Shown: one piece after another, positions 13,615 to 21,810 of the stretch
How the letters are laid out: each line of letters opens with the position of its first letter
How positions within the stretch are numbered: the stretch's first letter is position 1
Source: an uncultured Faecalibacterium sp.
Lineage (GTDB): Bacteria; Bacillota; Clostridia; Oscillospirales; Ruminococcaceae
Length of the DNA stretch: 27,405 nucleotides
Direction: 5' to 3'
Assembly: GCA_934525325.1 (NCBI GenBank)
Contig: CAKSZE010000018.1
Location: 1 to 27,405 of the forward strand
The notes under the pieces: model-generated
Told to the model about the DNA's origin: nothing
Database searches by the model: none
Seen by the model: the letters and a program-made list of their open reading frames with translations, nothing else
Program-made: the position numbers and the translations under genes

Positions 13615-16600
13615 ATGAGAAAAGCAAAGCAATCCATCCGACGCACTCTGGCCGGACTGCTGGCAGGTGCACTGCTGCTGGGCATGACACCGCTGGCTGC
13701 ATTTGCAGAGGACAGCACCTCTGCAAACGGCTGGCAGTTCAAGGCCTTCGGCACCTCCGCAGCAGCAGAGGTCAACACCCTTGCAGAGGGTGCAGACATC
13801 CACAGCAAAGTCACCCTGAACGCCTGCACTGTCAAGGAGGATGGCACCATCAATAAAAAGGGCGGCAAGTTCGTTGCCGACTCCCCTGCTGACGGTCTTT
13901 CCTTCTACTACACCACCATCGACCCCACCAAGGAAAACTTCTATCTGCAAGCCGATGTGACCATCGACTACATCAACCCCGCCCCGGACGGACAGGAGGG
14001 CTTTGCGCTGATGCTGCGCGATAGCCTGAGCGGCTCCGGCAGCTACTTCTCCAACCAGATCTCGGTCGCCGGTACCAAGCTCCCGCTGGACGGCGTAGAG
14101 ATCAAGGATGCCGTGGGCGTGCGCAGCTACACCGGCATCATCTCCAACGAGACCGCCGCCTCCAACGAGGTCAAGGCGACCCGCGCCGCTTTCAGCAGCC
14201 AGACCATCAAGCAGGGTGATACCTATCGCGTCAGTCTTGCCAAGACCAGCAACAGCTATGTTGCCACCCAGTACGCCATCAACGCGGACGGCACCACCGG
14301 CGCGGTGATCGGCTCTTCTACCCTGTACATCCCGGCAAAGGACAGCACCGCCACCAGCGTTTCCAAGTACGCTGAGCTGGACGACCCCATGACCGTGCAG
14401 GAGGCTAACAAGGCGTATCTGGGCTTTGCAGCTGCCCGCGGCATGAACGTGACCTTCTCCAACATCACCTACACCACCAGTGCATGGAATGTCTCGGAGT
14501 GGACCTTGCAGCCCACCAGCTACATCGCCCCGGTGTACCAGATCACCAGCCCCTCCACCTGCACCGGCAGCAGCTACGCGCTGGCCTTCAAGGCCAATGC
14601 AAACGGCACCGCCAAGGTGTACGCCAACGGCAAGCTGGTGGATAAGAACCTTGCCGTCAAGGCCGGTGAGACCCTGACCCGGAGCTACACCGTGACCCGC
14701 GATACCACCTTTAAGGTAGTGTTCACCCCGGACAAGAACTACGTCATCAGCGCCTTTGAGAAGCTGAGCAGCTACAAGACCGCCACCATTGAAAAAAAGG
14801 TCTCGCTGCGGGCACTGGGCGCAAACGGTATCATCGTGGTCTCCCCGGACGGCAGCGCAGCCCATAACGGCACCAGCGCTGCGGACGCCGTAGACCTGCA
14901 GACCGCGCTGAACTACGCCGCCGCAGGCCAGACCATTCAGCTGGCAGGCGGCACCTACACCCTGACCGGTGAGCTGAAGGTAGAGCGCGGCCGTGACGGC
15001 ACCGCCGAGACTCCCATCACCCTGACCACAGCAGACGGCAGCTACGCCACGCTGGACTTTGGCGGCGTGGGCACCGGCTTCAGCGTCTGGGGCAACTACT
15101 GGAACATCAGCAAGCTGAACGTCACCAACACCAAGGACGGTGCCAAGGGTATGCAGCTGGCCGGCAGCCATTGCGTGCTGGAGCAGATGAACTTCTACAA
15201 CAACGGCAACACCGGCCTGCAGGTCTCCGGCCTGTCTACGGACAACAAGGCGCTGTGGCCCAGCTACAACACCATCAAGAACTGCACCTCCATGAACAAT
15301 GCCGACCGTGCCATGGAGGATGCCGACGGCTTTGCCGCCAAGCTGACCACCGGCGAGGGCAACGTGTTTGACGGCTGCATCGCCGCCTACAACGCCGACG
15401 ACGGCTGGGATCTGTTTGCCAAAGCTGCCACCGGCTCCATCGGCGCCGTTACCATCCAGAACTGCGTCGCCTACAAAAACGGCTACCTGATGCTGGCTGC
15501 AGAGCCAGTCAAGAAGCAGCCGCTGCAATTCCCCACTGTTACCTGTGATGCAAACGGCAACCTGAGCTTTGGCAATGTCGCCGCCACTGTCGAAGCAGGC
15601 AACGGCAACGGCTTCAAGATGGGCGGCACCAACCTGCCCGGCAACCACAAGCTGGTAAACTCCATCTCCTACGACAACGCCGCCAAGGGCATCGACTCCA
15701 ACTCCTGCCCGGACGTGAAGGTGTACAACTCCACCTCCTACAACAACGAGGGCTACAACGTTGCACTGTACACCGGCAACAAGTCTGCCGTGACCGACTA
15801 CGCCGCTGACGGCATCATTTCCTTCCGCAAGGGCACGGACGGCAAGGAGCAGCTGGCACTCCAGAGCCAGAGCAGCACCGCTGTCTACGGCCCGGACAAC
15901 TTCTACTGGGACGCCGAGACCCAGACCAGCCACAACAAATCCACCAACACCGTCACGGTGAAGGAGAGCTGGTTCCAGAGTCTGGATACCTCTGTTGCCC
16001 CCACCCGCAACGCAGACGGCAGCATTGATATGCACGGCCTGCTGCTGCTCACCGCCGAGGGTCTGGCTGCCACCGATGCCGGTGCGCGCGGCGCTGTCTG
16101 GGGTCAGGCAGAAGCTGCCAAGGCCACCTTCTGGGTGGTAGGCGACTCCACCGTTTCCCCTTTCAATGACAGCTACTACCTCCCCCGCGAGGGTTACGGC
16201 GAGGAGCTTGAGAACTACTTCAACGCCAATGTCTACAATCTGGCCATTTCCGGCGCCTCCAGCAAGGACTTTACCGGCATGGCCAACTACACCACCCTGC
16301 TGAAGGGCTCCGACACGGTGCCCGCACTGGGCGATGCCGCCGGGGACAAGTTCCTGCTCATCGGCTTTGGCCACAACGACGAAAAGACCGAGCCCGCCCG
16401 CTACACCAACCCCAACGGCGACTACAAGACCGAGGGTTCCTTTGCCAACAGCCTTTACGTCAACTACATCCAGCCCGCACTGGAGCGCGGCGTTATTCCC
16501 GTGGTGTGCACCCCCATTGCCCGCCTGACCGAGGCAAACAACAAGGCCAGCTATGACGGTGCTTCCGGCCACAAGACCACCACCGTCACCATCGGTGATG

Positions 16601-17667
16601 CCGTCTATGAGGGCGGCGACTACGCACAGGCCATCCGCGATATGTGCAGCGAGCTGCACCTCATCTGCGTGGACCTGACCGATGCCACCATCAACGAAAA
16701 CATCGCCATGGGCAAAAAGGCACAGTACACCCACAGCTTTACGGGTGCCAAGGCCGACAAGCGCGGCAAGCTCTCCCCCACCGGCCTTGACCTGACCCAC
16801 ACCAACAGCTACGGCGCAAAGCTGAACGCATGGCTCATTGCCCAGCTTACCGCCGATACCCCGCTGGGCGCTTACAACCGGAACAAGGCAAAGCCCACCT
16901 ACAAGCAGTTCTACGGCGATGCCGCAAACCCGGACTATGTGCCTTCCAGCTACGCCGCACCCACCCAGACCAGCAAACTGTGGCCTGCCTTTACCGATGC
17001 CAACGGCACGGTGTGGAACGGCTCTGCCTTCGGCAACGTAGGCGGTGACGACAAGATCTCCGGCGGCGATTTCACTGCTGCTGTTGATGGCCAGAACATC
17101 ACGCTGGGCGTTGCCAACAACCGCGGCAAGATCGCATCCACGGTGGACGGCCTGATGATGTACTACGTCCAGCTGCCCGCCGGCACCAACTTCACCCTGA
17201 CCGCAAAGGCCACCGTGAATAAGCTTGCCAAGAACAATCAGGTCTCCTTCGGCCTGATGGCGCGCGATGAGATGTACATTGACACCAGCATCTCCGACCC
17301 CATGGGCGATTATGTGGCCGTGGGCACCCGGAATCAGGGCGCTGTCAACTGCTTCGGCCGCAAGAGCGGTGCGCTGTACGACGGTCCCGCCGCAACCGTG
17401 AAGTACGGTGCAGGCGATACCGTAGACCTGAAGCTCGTGGGCACTGCCGATGGCTTCACCCTGACCTACGGCGATAACGAGACCGCTTCTGCCGGTTTCG
17501 ACTACGCCCTGACCGCTGTGGATTCCGATTACATCTATGTCGGCTTCTACGTTGCCCGCAACGCCAACGTCACCTTCAGCGATGTGCAGCTGACCACCAG
17601 CGGCGTCTCCTCCGGTTCCCCGCTCAAGACTGCATGGAACCGCATCGTCAGCATCTTCCCCTTCTGA
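13615..17667 (+). CDS. Secreted multidomain pectin enzyme: PL9 pectate lyase plus CE12-like esterase
   Basis: 1350 residues from the ATG at 13615 (AAAAGGAG upstream). Signal peptide 1-31. Domain A, about 36-288, is a beta-rich module, probably carbohydrate-binding. A PL9-type right-handed beta-helix spans about 397-830, with the family block DADGFAAKLTTGEGN...NADDGWDLFAK (about 569-600) holding the calcium-binding and lysine positions. An SGNH esterase spans about 838-1080: GDST (about 841), NLAISGASS, GHND and the LDLTHTNSYGA Asp/His block, like CE12 rhamnogalacturonan acetylesterases. Domain A' (about 1138-1331) repeats domain A. PL9 cleaves polygalacturonate by beta-elimination and CE12 removes acetyl groups from pectin, so one secreted chain could do both. 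No LPXTG or SLH anchor is visible. The gene is monocistronic. Confidence 0.9.
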   Translation: MRKAKQSIRRTLAGLLAGALLLGMTPLAAFAEDSTSANGWQFKAFGTSAAAEVNTLAEGADIHSKVTLNACTVKEDGTINKKGGKFVADSPADGLSFYYTTIDPTKENFYLQADVTIDYINPAPDGQEGFALMLRDSLSGSGSYFSNQISVAGTKLPLDGVEIKDAVGVRSYTGIISNETAASNEVKATRAAFSSQTIKQGDTYRVSLAKTSNSYVATQYAINADGTTGAVIGSSTLYIPAKDSTATSVSKYAELDDPMTVQEANKAYLGFAAARGMNVTFSNITYTTSAWNVSEWTLQPTSYIAPVYQITSPSTCTGSSYALAFKANANGTAKVYANGKLVDKNLAVKAGETLTRSYTVTRDTTFKVVFTPDKNYVISAFEKLSSYKTATIEKKVSLRALGANGIIVVSPDGSAAHNGTSAADAVDLQTALNYAAAGQTIQLAGGTYTLTGELKVERGRDGTAETPITLTTADGSYATLDFGGVGTGFSVWGNYWNISKLNVTNTKDGAKGMQLAGSHCVLEQMNFYNNGNTGLQVSGLSTDNKALWPSYNTIKNCTSMNNADRAMEDADGFAAKLTTGEGNVFDGCIAAYNADDGWDLFAKAATGSIGAVTIQNCVAYKNGYLMLAAEPVKKQPLQFPTVTCDANGNLSFGNVAATVEAGNGNGFKMGGTNLPGNHKLVNSISYDNAAKGIDSNSCPDVKVYNSTSYNNEGYNVALYTGNKSAVTDYAADGIISFRKGTDGKEQLALQSQSSTAVYGPDNFYWDAETQTSHNKSTNTVTVKESWFQSLDTSVAPTRNADGSIDMHGLLLLTAEGLAATDAGARGAVWGQAEAAKATFWVVGDSTVSPFNDSYYLPREGYGEELENYFNANVYNLAISGASSKDFTGMANYTTLLKGSDTVPALGDAAGDKFLLIGFGHNDEKTEPARYTNPNGDYKTEGSFANSLYVNYIQPALERGVIPVVCTPIARLTEANNKASYDGASGHKTTTVTIGDAVYEGGDYAQAIRDMCSELHLICVDLTDATINENIAMGKKAQYTHSFTGAKADKRGKLSPTGLDLTHTNSYGAKLNAWLIAQLTADTPLGAYNRNKAKPTYKQFYGDAANPDYVPSSYAAPTQTSKLWPAFTDANGTVWNGSAFGNVGGDDKISGGDFTAAVDGQNITLGVANNRGKIASTVDGLMMYYVQLPAGTNFTLTAKATVNKLAKNNQVSFGLMARDEMYIDTSISDPMGDYVAVGTRNQGAVNCFGRKSGALYDGPAATVKYGAGDTVDLKLVGTADGFTLTYGDNETASAGFDYALTAVDSDYIYVGFYVARNANVTFSDVQLTTSGVSSGSPLKTAWNRIVSIFPF

Positions 17668-17702
17668 GTAAGGCGAAAGCTGCCGCATAACCGCTGAAAA
17701 CC

Positions 17703-17756
17703 AAAACCCGGAACCTTCTTGAGCCCTTGCGGCTCCGAAAAGGTTCCGGGTTTTTT
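17703..17756 (+). terminator. Strong bidirectional terminator between the pectin enzyme and ksgA
   Basis: CCCGGAACCTT (17707-17717) pairs with AAGGTTCCGGG (17740-17750), then six T on the plus strand. On the minus strand it is followed by TTTTGGTTTT, so it can also end the ksgA transcript. Confidence 0.9.
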
Positions 17757-17806
17757 GCAGTCTTTTTTTCAGTGAACTATTGCCAGTCGACCATACTGCT
17801 TTCTAC

Positions 17807-18658
17807 TCAGCCCAGTGCCTGCTGGATCTTTGCAAAGTCCTCCAGCGTCAGCGCTTCCGGGCGGATGCGGGCATCAAAGCCTGCGGATTCGATGGCAGCA
17901 ATGACCTTCTCCTTGGGCAGGTTCAGCCCACCTGCGATGGCGTTGGCAGCGGTCTTGCGGCGCTGCCCAAAGGCGGCGCGTACCAGCGCAAAATAGCCCT
18001 CCTCGTCCTCCACCTGCACGGCGGGGGTGGGACGGATGTCCATGCGCACCACGGCGCTGGTCACCTTGGGGGCCGGGTAAAAGCTGCCCGGTGCAGCGGT
18101 GAACATCAGCTTGGAGGTAGCGTAGTAATTCACCGCGCAGCTGATGGCGCTGGAAGCGCGTGTGCCGGGCACGGCGGCCAGACGGTCGGCGGCTTCCTTC
18201 TGCACCATAACGGTCAGGCTCTCGATGGGCAGGCGGTCGCCCAGCAGCTTCATCACGATGGGACTGGTGATGTAGTAGGGCAGGTTTGCACACACTGCCA
18301 CCGGCATCCCCGGGAACTCCTCGGCGATGAGGGCTTTCAGGTCCACCTTCAGCACATCCTGCAGCACCAGCTTGAAGTTGTCCACACCGGCCATGGTCTC
18401 GGCCAGCAGGGGCGGCAAACGCTCATCCACCTCAATGGACACCACCTTGGCGGCGCGCTTAGCCAGCTCCTTGGTCAGCACACCGATGCCGGGGCCGATC
18501 TCGATGACACCGTAGCGCTTGTCCACCCCGCTGGCATCCACGATCTTGGTGGGGATACCCGGGTTGATGATAAAGTTCTGCCCAAAGCCCTTGGAAAGCG
18601 CAAAATCGTATTTTTCGCACAGGGCACGGATCACAGAAAGATCGGTCAGTTCCGGCAT
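17807..18658 (-). CDS. ksgA: 16S rRNA adenine dimethyltransferase
   Basis: 283 residues. KsgA/RsmA dimethylates the two adjacent adenines in the 3' hairpin of 16S rRNA using S-adenosylmethionine. The SAM motif EIGPGIGVLT is at 53-62, the acidic VSIEVDE at 73-79 and the catalytic NLPYYITSP at 125-133; the C-terminal helical domain (FGQRRKTAANAI) is present. The start at 18658 has AAGGA about nine bases upstream. It follows the S41 protease gene; a terminator hairpin sits between them and no separate promoter is evident, so it may rely on read-through. Erm methyltransferases share the fold, but the length and GFGQNFIIN N-terminus are those of KsgA. Confidence 0.96.
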   Translation of the reverse strand: MPELTDLSVIRALCEKYDFALSKGFGQNFIINPGIPTKIVDASGVDKRYGVIEIGPGIGVLTKELAKRAAKVVSIEVDERLPPLLAETMAGVDNFKLVLQDVLKVDLKALIAEEFPGMPVAVCANLPYYITSPIVMKLLGDRLPIESLTVMVQKEAADRLAAVPGTRASSAISCAVNYYATSKLMFTAAPGSFYPAPKVTSAVVRMDIRPTPAVQVEDEEGYFALVRAAFGQRRKTAANAIAGGLNLPKEKVIAAIESAGFDARIRPEALTLEDFAKIQQALG

Positions 18659-18678
18659 AGGGTCAATTCCTTTCTCAG

Positions 18679-18711
18679 AAAAAGGCTGTTGCAGAACGCA
18701 GCAGCCTTTTT
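18679..18711 (-). terminator. Terminator of the ftsE-ctpA cluster
   Basis: A 14-bp stem (18679-18692 with 18698-18711, one G-U) with a 5-nt loop ends in five T on the minus strand. It is nearly symmetrical and could act in both directions. Confidence 0.8.
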
Positions 18712-18745
18712 GGTGTTTATGGTTCAGGGTTCAGATTTACGGGGT

Positions 18746-20110
18746 TCACTCCGCTGCGCTTGCAGCAGCTTCCGGCTCAGACGCAGCAGCCTCGCCCTCG
18801 GCGGTCTCCCCTTCCGCAGTCTCTGCGGGGGTGGTATCCTCTGCTGCCGCAGAGGAAGCGGTACTGTCCGCAGCGGCGGCAGAGCTTGCGCCTGCCAGCG
18901 TAGTGGTGCCGCTCAGCTGCTGGGCAGCGCTGACAGCGCGCTGCACCTGCGGGTCGGTCTGGGGAGTATAGTTGTAGAAGTTCGTAGCTTCCTCTGCACT
19001 CAGGGCGCGCTCCACATCCACGGTCAGGCCAGTACCGTCAAAGCAGCTGCCGTCACCGCAGACCAGCTTTGCCACCGTGATGACCACGGCGCTGCCGTCC
19101 GACAAACGCTGCGGGCTGCTCTGGATAGTGCCCTTGCCCATGGTGGTGGTGCCCACCAGACGGGCACCGTTCATGGTGCGCAGGGTAGCTGCGAACAGCT
19201 CGGCCGCGCTGGCGGTGTTGCTGTTGACAAGGCAGACCATCGGCAGGCTGATGGAGCTTTCGGCATCGCTGCTGCCAATGACGGTGCGGTTGCCGTTTTT
19301 ATCCTCGGCGTAGGCCACTGTACCCTCCGGGGCAATCAGGTCGATGCAGCTGACGGCATCTTCCAGAATGCCGCCGCCGTTGTCCCGCAGGTCAAACACC
19401 AGACTGGCTGCGCCGCTGGCAGTCAGGGTGCGCAGGGCGTAGTCCAACTCGCTGGGGGTAGTGCCGTCGAACTGACGGATGCGGATGTAGCCCACATTGT
19501 CCAGCAGTTGGTAGTCCACGGTGGTGCTGGTGTAGCCGGAATGGGTCAGCTCAGCCGTTTTGCTGGCGGCTGCGCTGTCCAGCCATGTCACGGTAACGGT
19601 AGTACCGGCCTCGCCCTGCAGGGCTTTGTACACGGCATCTGCACTGGACAGGCTCTTGACATCGGTATCGCCTACGGTGGTGATGTAGTCGCCCACGGCG
19701 ATGCCCGCTTCCTGTGCGGGAGAGCCATCGTAGACGCGGGTCACCTTGGCGTAGCCGGTCTGGTCGATGCCAAGTTCCACGCCGATGCCAAGGATCTTGC
19801 CGCTCTGGATGTTCATCAGTTCGGTGTAGGCGTTGGCGGTGTAGTAACGGGCGTACTTGTCGCCCGTGCCCAGCAGATAACCGGCGGTCAGGCGGTCGTA
19901 CAGCATCGTCTCGTCGATGGTGTAGTAATCGTTGCTGCGGACGTAGCGGTCCACCTCAGCGATTTTATTGTACATACTTTCCTTTTCTTTTACGCTGTTG
20001 ACCGTACTGTCGAACAGACGCATGGCGATGAGCATCGTGATGGAAAAGGTCACGGTCATGGCAAGGATCACGATAGTGACTGCCATGCCTAAAGAAATTT
20101 TACGGTTCAT
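18746..20110 (-). CDS. CtpA-type S41 carboxyl-terminal processing protease
   Basis: 454 residues; the start at 20110 has GGAGGGA upstream. One N-terminal membrane helix (about 8-31) anchors an extracytoplasmic enzyme. The PDZ domain is about 105-185 and the S41 catalytic domain 200-370: the FDLRDNGGG block (239-247), Ser301 in NSNTASAAE and Lys326 in TMGKG form the Ser/Lys dyad. The last 60 residues are a low-complexity Ala/Ser/Glu/Thr tail. CtpA-type proteases trim or degrade envelope proteins, often cell-wall hydrolases. Here the M23 hydrolase and FtsEX are encoded just upstream, so a role in controlling that hydrolase is likely (inference). Confidence 0.93.
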   Translation of the reverse strand: MNRKISLGMAVTIVILAMTVTFSITMLIAMRLFDSTVNSVKEKESMYNKIAEVDRYVRSNDYYTIDETMLYDRLTAGYLLGTGDKYARYYTANAYTELMNIQSGKILGIGVELGIDQTGYAKVTRVYDGSPAQEAGIAVGDYITTVGDTDVKSLSSADAVYKALQGEAGTTVTVTWLDSAAASKTAELTHSGYTSTTVDYQLLDNVGYIRIRQFDGTTPSELDYALRTLTASGAASLVFDLRDNGGGILEDAVSCIDLIAPEGTVAYAEDKNGNRTVIGSSDAESSISLPMVCLVNSNTASAAELFAATLRTMNGARLVGTTTMGKGTIQSSPQRLSDGSAVVITVAKLVCGDGSCFDGTGLTVDVERALSAEEATNFYNYTPQTDPQVQRAVSAAQQLSGTTTLAGASSAAAADSTASSAAAEDTTPAETAEGETAEGEAAASEPEAAASAAE

Positions 20111-20126
20111 GGTTTGTTCCCTCCGG

Positions 20127-20234
20127 TCAGAGCAGCAGCATCATAAGGATGCTGCCCAGCAGCGAGAGTACAAACACCCCTGCCAGAACCAGACAGCCGA
20201 TGCGCAGCACGCGCTTGCGTTTTTGTTCGTTCAT
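20127..20234 (-). CDS. 35-residue single-pass membrane microprotein
   Basis: Too short for usual gene callers. The ATG at 20234 follows AAGGAG at a long 12-nt spacing. The product starts MNEQKRKRVLR, a strongly basic head, followed by one hydrophobic helix (about 12-35), ending in MMLLL. The charge pattern predicts an N-in, single-span protein. The TGA stop (20129-20127) lies immediately before the ribosome site of the S41 protease gene, so the two are probably coupled. Its place between an M23 hydrolase and a CtpA protease suggests a small partner of one of them; this is inference. The MITE-like insertion is directly upstream. Confidence 0.6.
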   Translation of the reverse strand: MNEQKRKRVLRIGCLVLAGVFVLSLLGSILMMLLL

Positions 20235-20258
20235 AGATCAACCAGACTCCTTGCGTTG

Positions 20259-20434
20259 CTTGTTGTGGTGTATCTGAAAACAAAGAAAATGACGAATATT
20301 TCGCAAGCACAAGCGGGATTTAAGGCAAAGAACCGCAGGAATCCTTTGTGGATCTCAAGGCTGATTCACGCAAAATCCAGCTGTGCTTGTAGAAATAGAC
20401 TAAATTTTCGACTTTTCAGATACGCCCTAGTTGT
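20259..20434. mobile_element. MITE-like insertion with 8-bp target duplication
   Basis: A 160-bp unit (20267-20426) has terminal inverted repeats GGYGTATCTGAAAA at each end (one mismatch). Complementarity continues inward (CAAGCACA...GGATTT type arms), so nearly the whole unit can fold on itself. It is flanked by CTTGTTGT (20259-20266) and CTAGTTGT (20427-20434), an 8-bp duplication with one difference. It has no ORF. The left target copy contains the stop codon of the M23 gene. The parent transposase is not in the window; the TIR resembles IS5-like ends but 8-bp duplications are unusual for those, so the family is open. Confidence 0.75.
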
Positions 20435-21791
20435 GGGGGATGGGGATGCAGCTGCGGGGGTTTATGGCGTTGGCCTTGGAGCCGCCCTTCCACACCTCCA
20501 GATGCAGGTGGTTGCCGGTGGAATTGCCGGTGGTGCCCACATAACCGATCAAATCACCCTGATTCACATACTTGCCTGCACTGGTAGCCACCGAGCGCAT
20601 GTGCGCGTACAGGGTGGTATAGGTATTGCCATCGGACATTTTGCCGTGGTAGATGATAACATAGTTGCCGTAGCCGCCCGTGGACCAGCCTGCCACCTGC
20701 ACATAGCCGCTGGCGGCTGCGTAGATGGGTGTGCCGCCCGGGGCTGCCAAGTCGATACCGGCATGGAGCTTGTTCACGCCGGAAACGGGGTTCTTGCGCC
20801 AGCCGTACTCGCTGGAAACGCGGGTGTAACTCTTCAGCGGGCAGGCAAAACCGCTAAAGCTCAGCTGCGGCTTGCTGGCAGAGGCTGCGGCGATCAGCTT
20901 CTGAATCTCCTTTTTCACAGCCTCGTAGTTCATCTCGTCGGACTCAATGGCTGCCTGCGCCTTCTGCTGCGCCGCCTGTGCCTCGGCAGCGGAGAGCTTT
21001 GCCGCAGAGATGCTGTTGTTCAGCTCGCTCTGCTTGCCCTTCATCTGGGCGTTCTGGCTGTCCAGTTCGCTCTTCTGGCTTTGCAACTCTGCCTTTTCAG
21101 CTTCCAGACCGGCTTTCTGCTCTTCCAGTGCGGCCTTATCGTCCTCCAGCCCCTGCTTGGCAGACTTCATGTTGTTCATGATCTCGGTGTCCTTGATGGA
21201 GATATCCTGCATCACCTCGTTGAAGGTAAGCAGCTCGTACAGGTCGTTCACCGCACTGAGCATGGCTACGCTGCCGCCGTCCCGCAGCTCCTGCATGGCC
21301 GCCATGTGCTTTTTGAAATCGTCCCACTGGTCATCGATCTCGTTCTGCTTTTGCTCGATCTGGGTCTGCTTGTCCGTGATCTGGTTCTGCATCACACCGA
21401 TCTGCTGTTCCTTCTCGCCGATGCTGTTCTGCACTGCGGCGATCTGACCGCTGAGCACACCGATCTGATCCTGCAGAACGGTGACCCGCTCCTTCAGTTC
21501 GCTTTCCAGCGCCTTGGCGGCGGACTCCTTCTTTTTGGCGTCCGACAGTTCCTTTTTGTGCTGGTTGATGGACTGGGAAAGCTTATCCAGCTTATTCTGC
21601 AAACTGGCCATGCTAGTGCTGTTGGTGGCTGCCGAGGCCGGGTATACCGTGGCCGTCAGCAGCAGGCAGACACAGGCCAGCCCAAGGCTGACCGCACGGA
21701 TCAGCTTGCTGCGGGGGCTTTCCGGCCGGGCGTGCCGACCGGTATAAGGGCCTGTGAGCCGGAAGGGCTTTGCGTGCATTGCTTTACTCAT
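20427..21791 (-). CDS. Murein hydrolase activator/M23 endopeptidase with coiled coil (EnvC-like)
   Basis: 454 residues from the ATG at 21791 (AAAGGAG nine bases upstream); a longer frame lacks a ribosome site. A basic N-terminus is followed by a signal/anchor helix 31-54 (cleavage near ASA-A). Long Gln/Lys/Glu-rich coiled coils run about 60-330. The C-terminal LytM/M23 domain starts near 335. The zinc ligands are intact: His343 and Asp347 (HAGID), His397 (YAHM) and His430 (HLHLEVW), so it should be an active D,D-endopeptidase rather than a degenerate activator like E. coli EnvC. The gene lies 19 bp after ftsX, implying control by FtsEX at the division site. Its stop codon lies in the target duplication of the MITE-like insertion. 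Confidence 0.93.
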   Translation of the reverse strand: MSKAMHAKPFRLTGPYTGRHARPESPRSKLIRAVSLGLACVCLLLTATVYPASAATNSTSMASLQNKLDKLSQSINQHKKELSDAKKKESAAKALESELKERVTVLQDQIGVLSGQIAAVQNSIGEKEQQIGVMQNQITDKQTQIEQKQNEIDDQWDDFKKHMAAMQELRDGGSVAMLSAVNDLYELLTFNEVMQDISIKDTEIMNNMKSAKQGLEDDKAALEEQKAGLEAEKAELQSQKSELDSQNAQMKGKQSELNNSISAAKLSAAEAQAAQQKAQAAIESDEMNYEAVKKEIQKLIAAASASKPQLSFSGFACPLKSYTRVSSEYGWRKNPVSGVNKLHAGIDLAAPGGTPIYAAASGYVQVAGWSTGGYGNYVIIYHGKMSDGNTYTTLYAHMRSVATSAGKYVNQGDLIGYVGTTGNSTGNHLHLEVWKGGSKANAINPRSCIPIPHN

Positions 21792-21810
21792 AAAACGCGG
21801 CTCCTTTCGG

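Noticed and set aside
13609..17688. A 1359-codon open frame on the minus strand opposite the pectin enzyme
   Set aside because: It is the antisense shadow of the PL9/CE12 gene: composition is Gly/Val/Ala/His-rich without domains, there is no ribosome site, and the opposite strand has full family motifs.
17780..20092. A long plus-strand frame opposite ksgA and ctpA
   Set aside because: Shadow of two well-identified genes; no start signal and His/Gly-rich nonsense composition.
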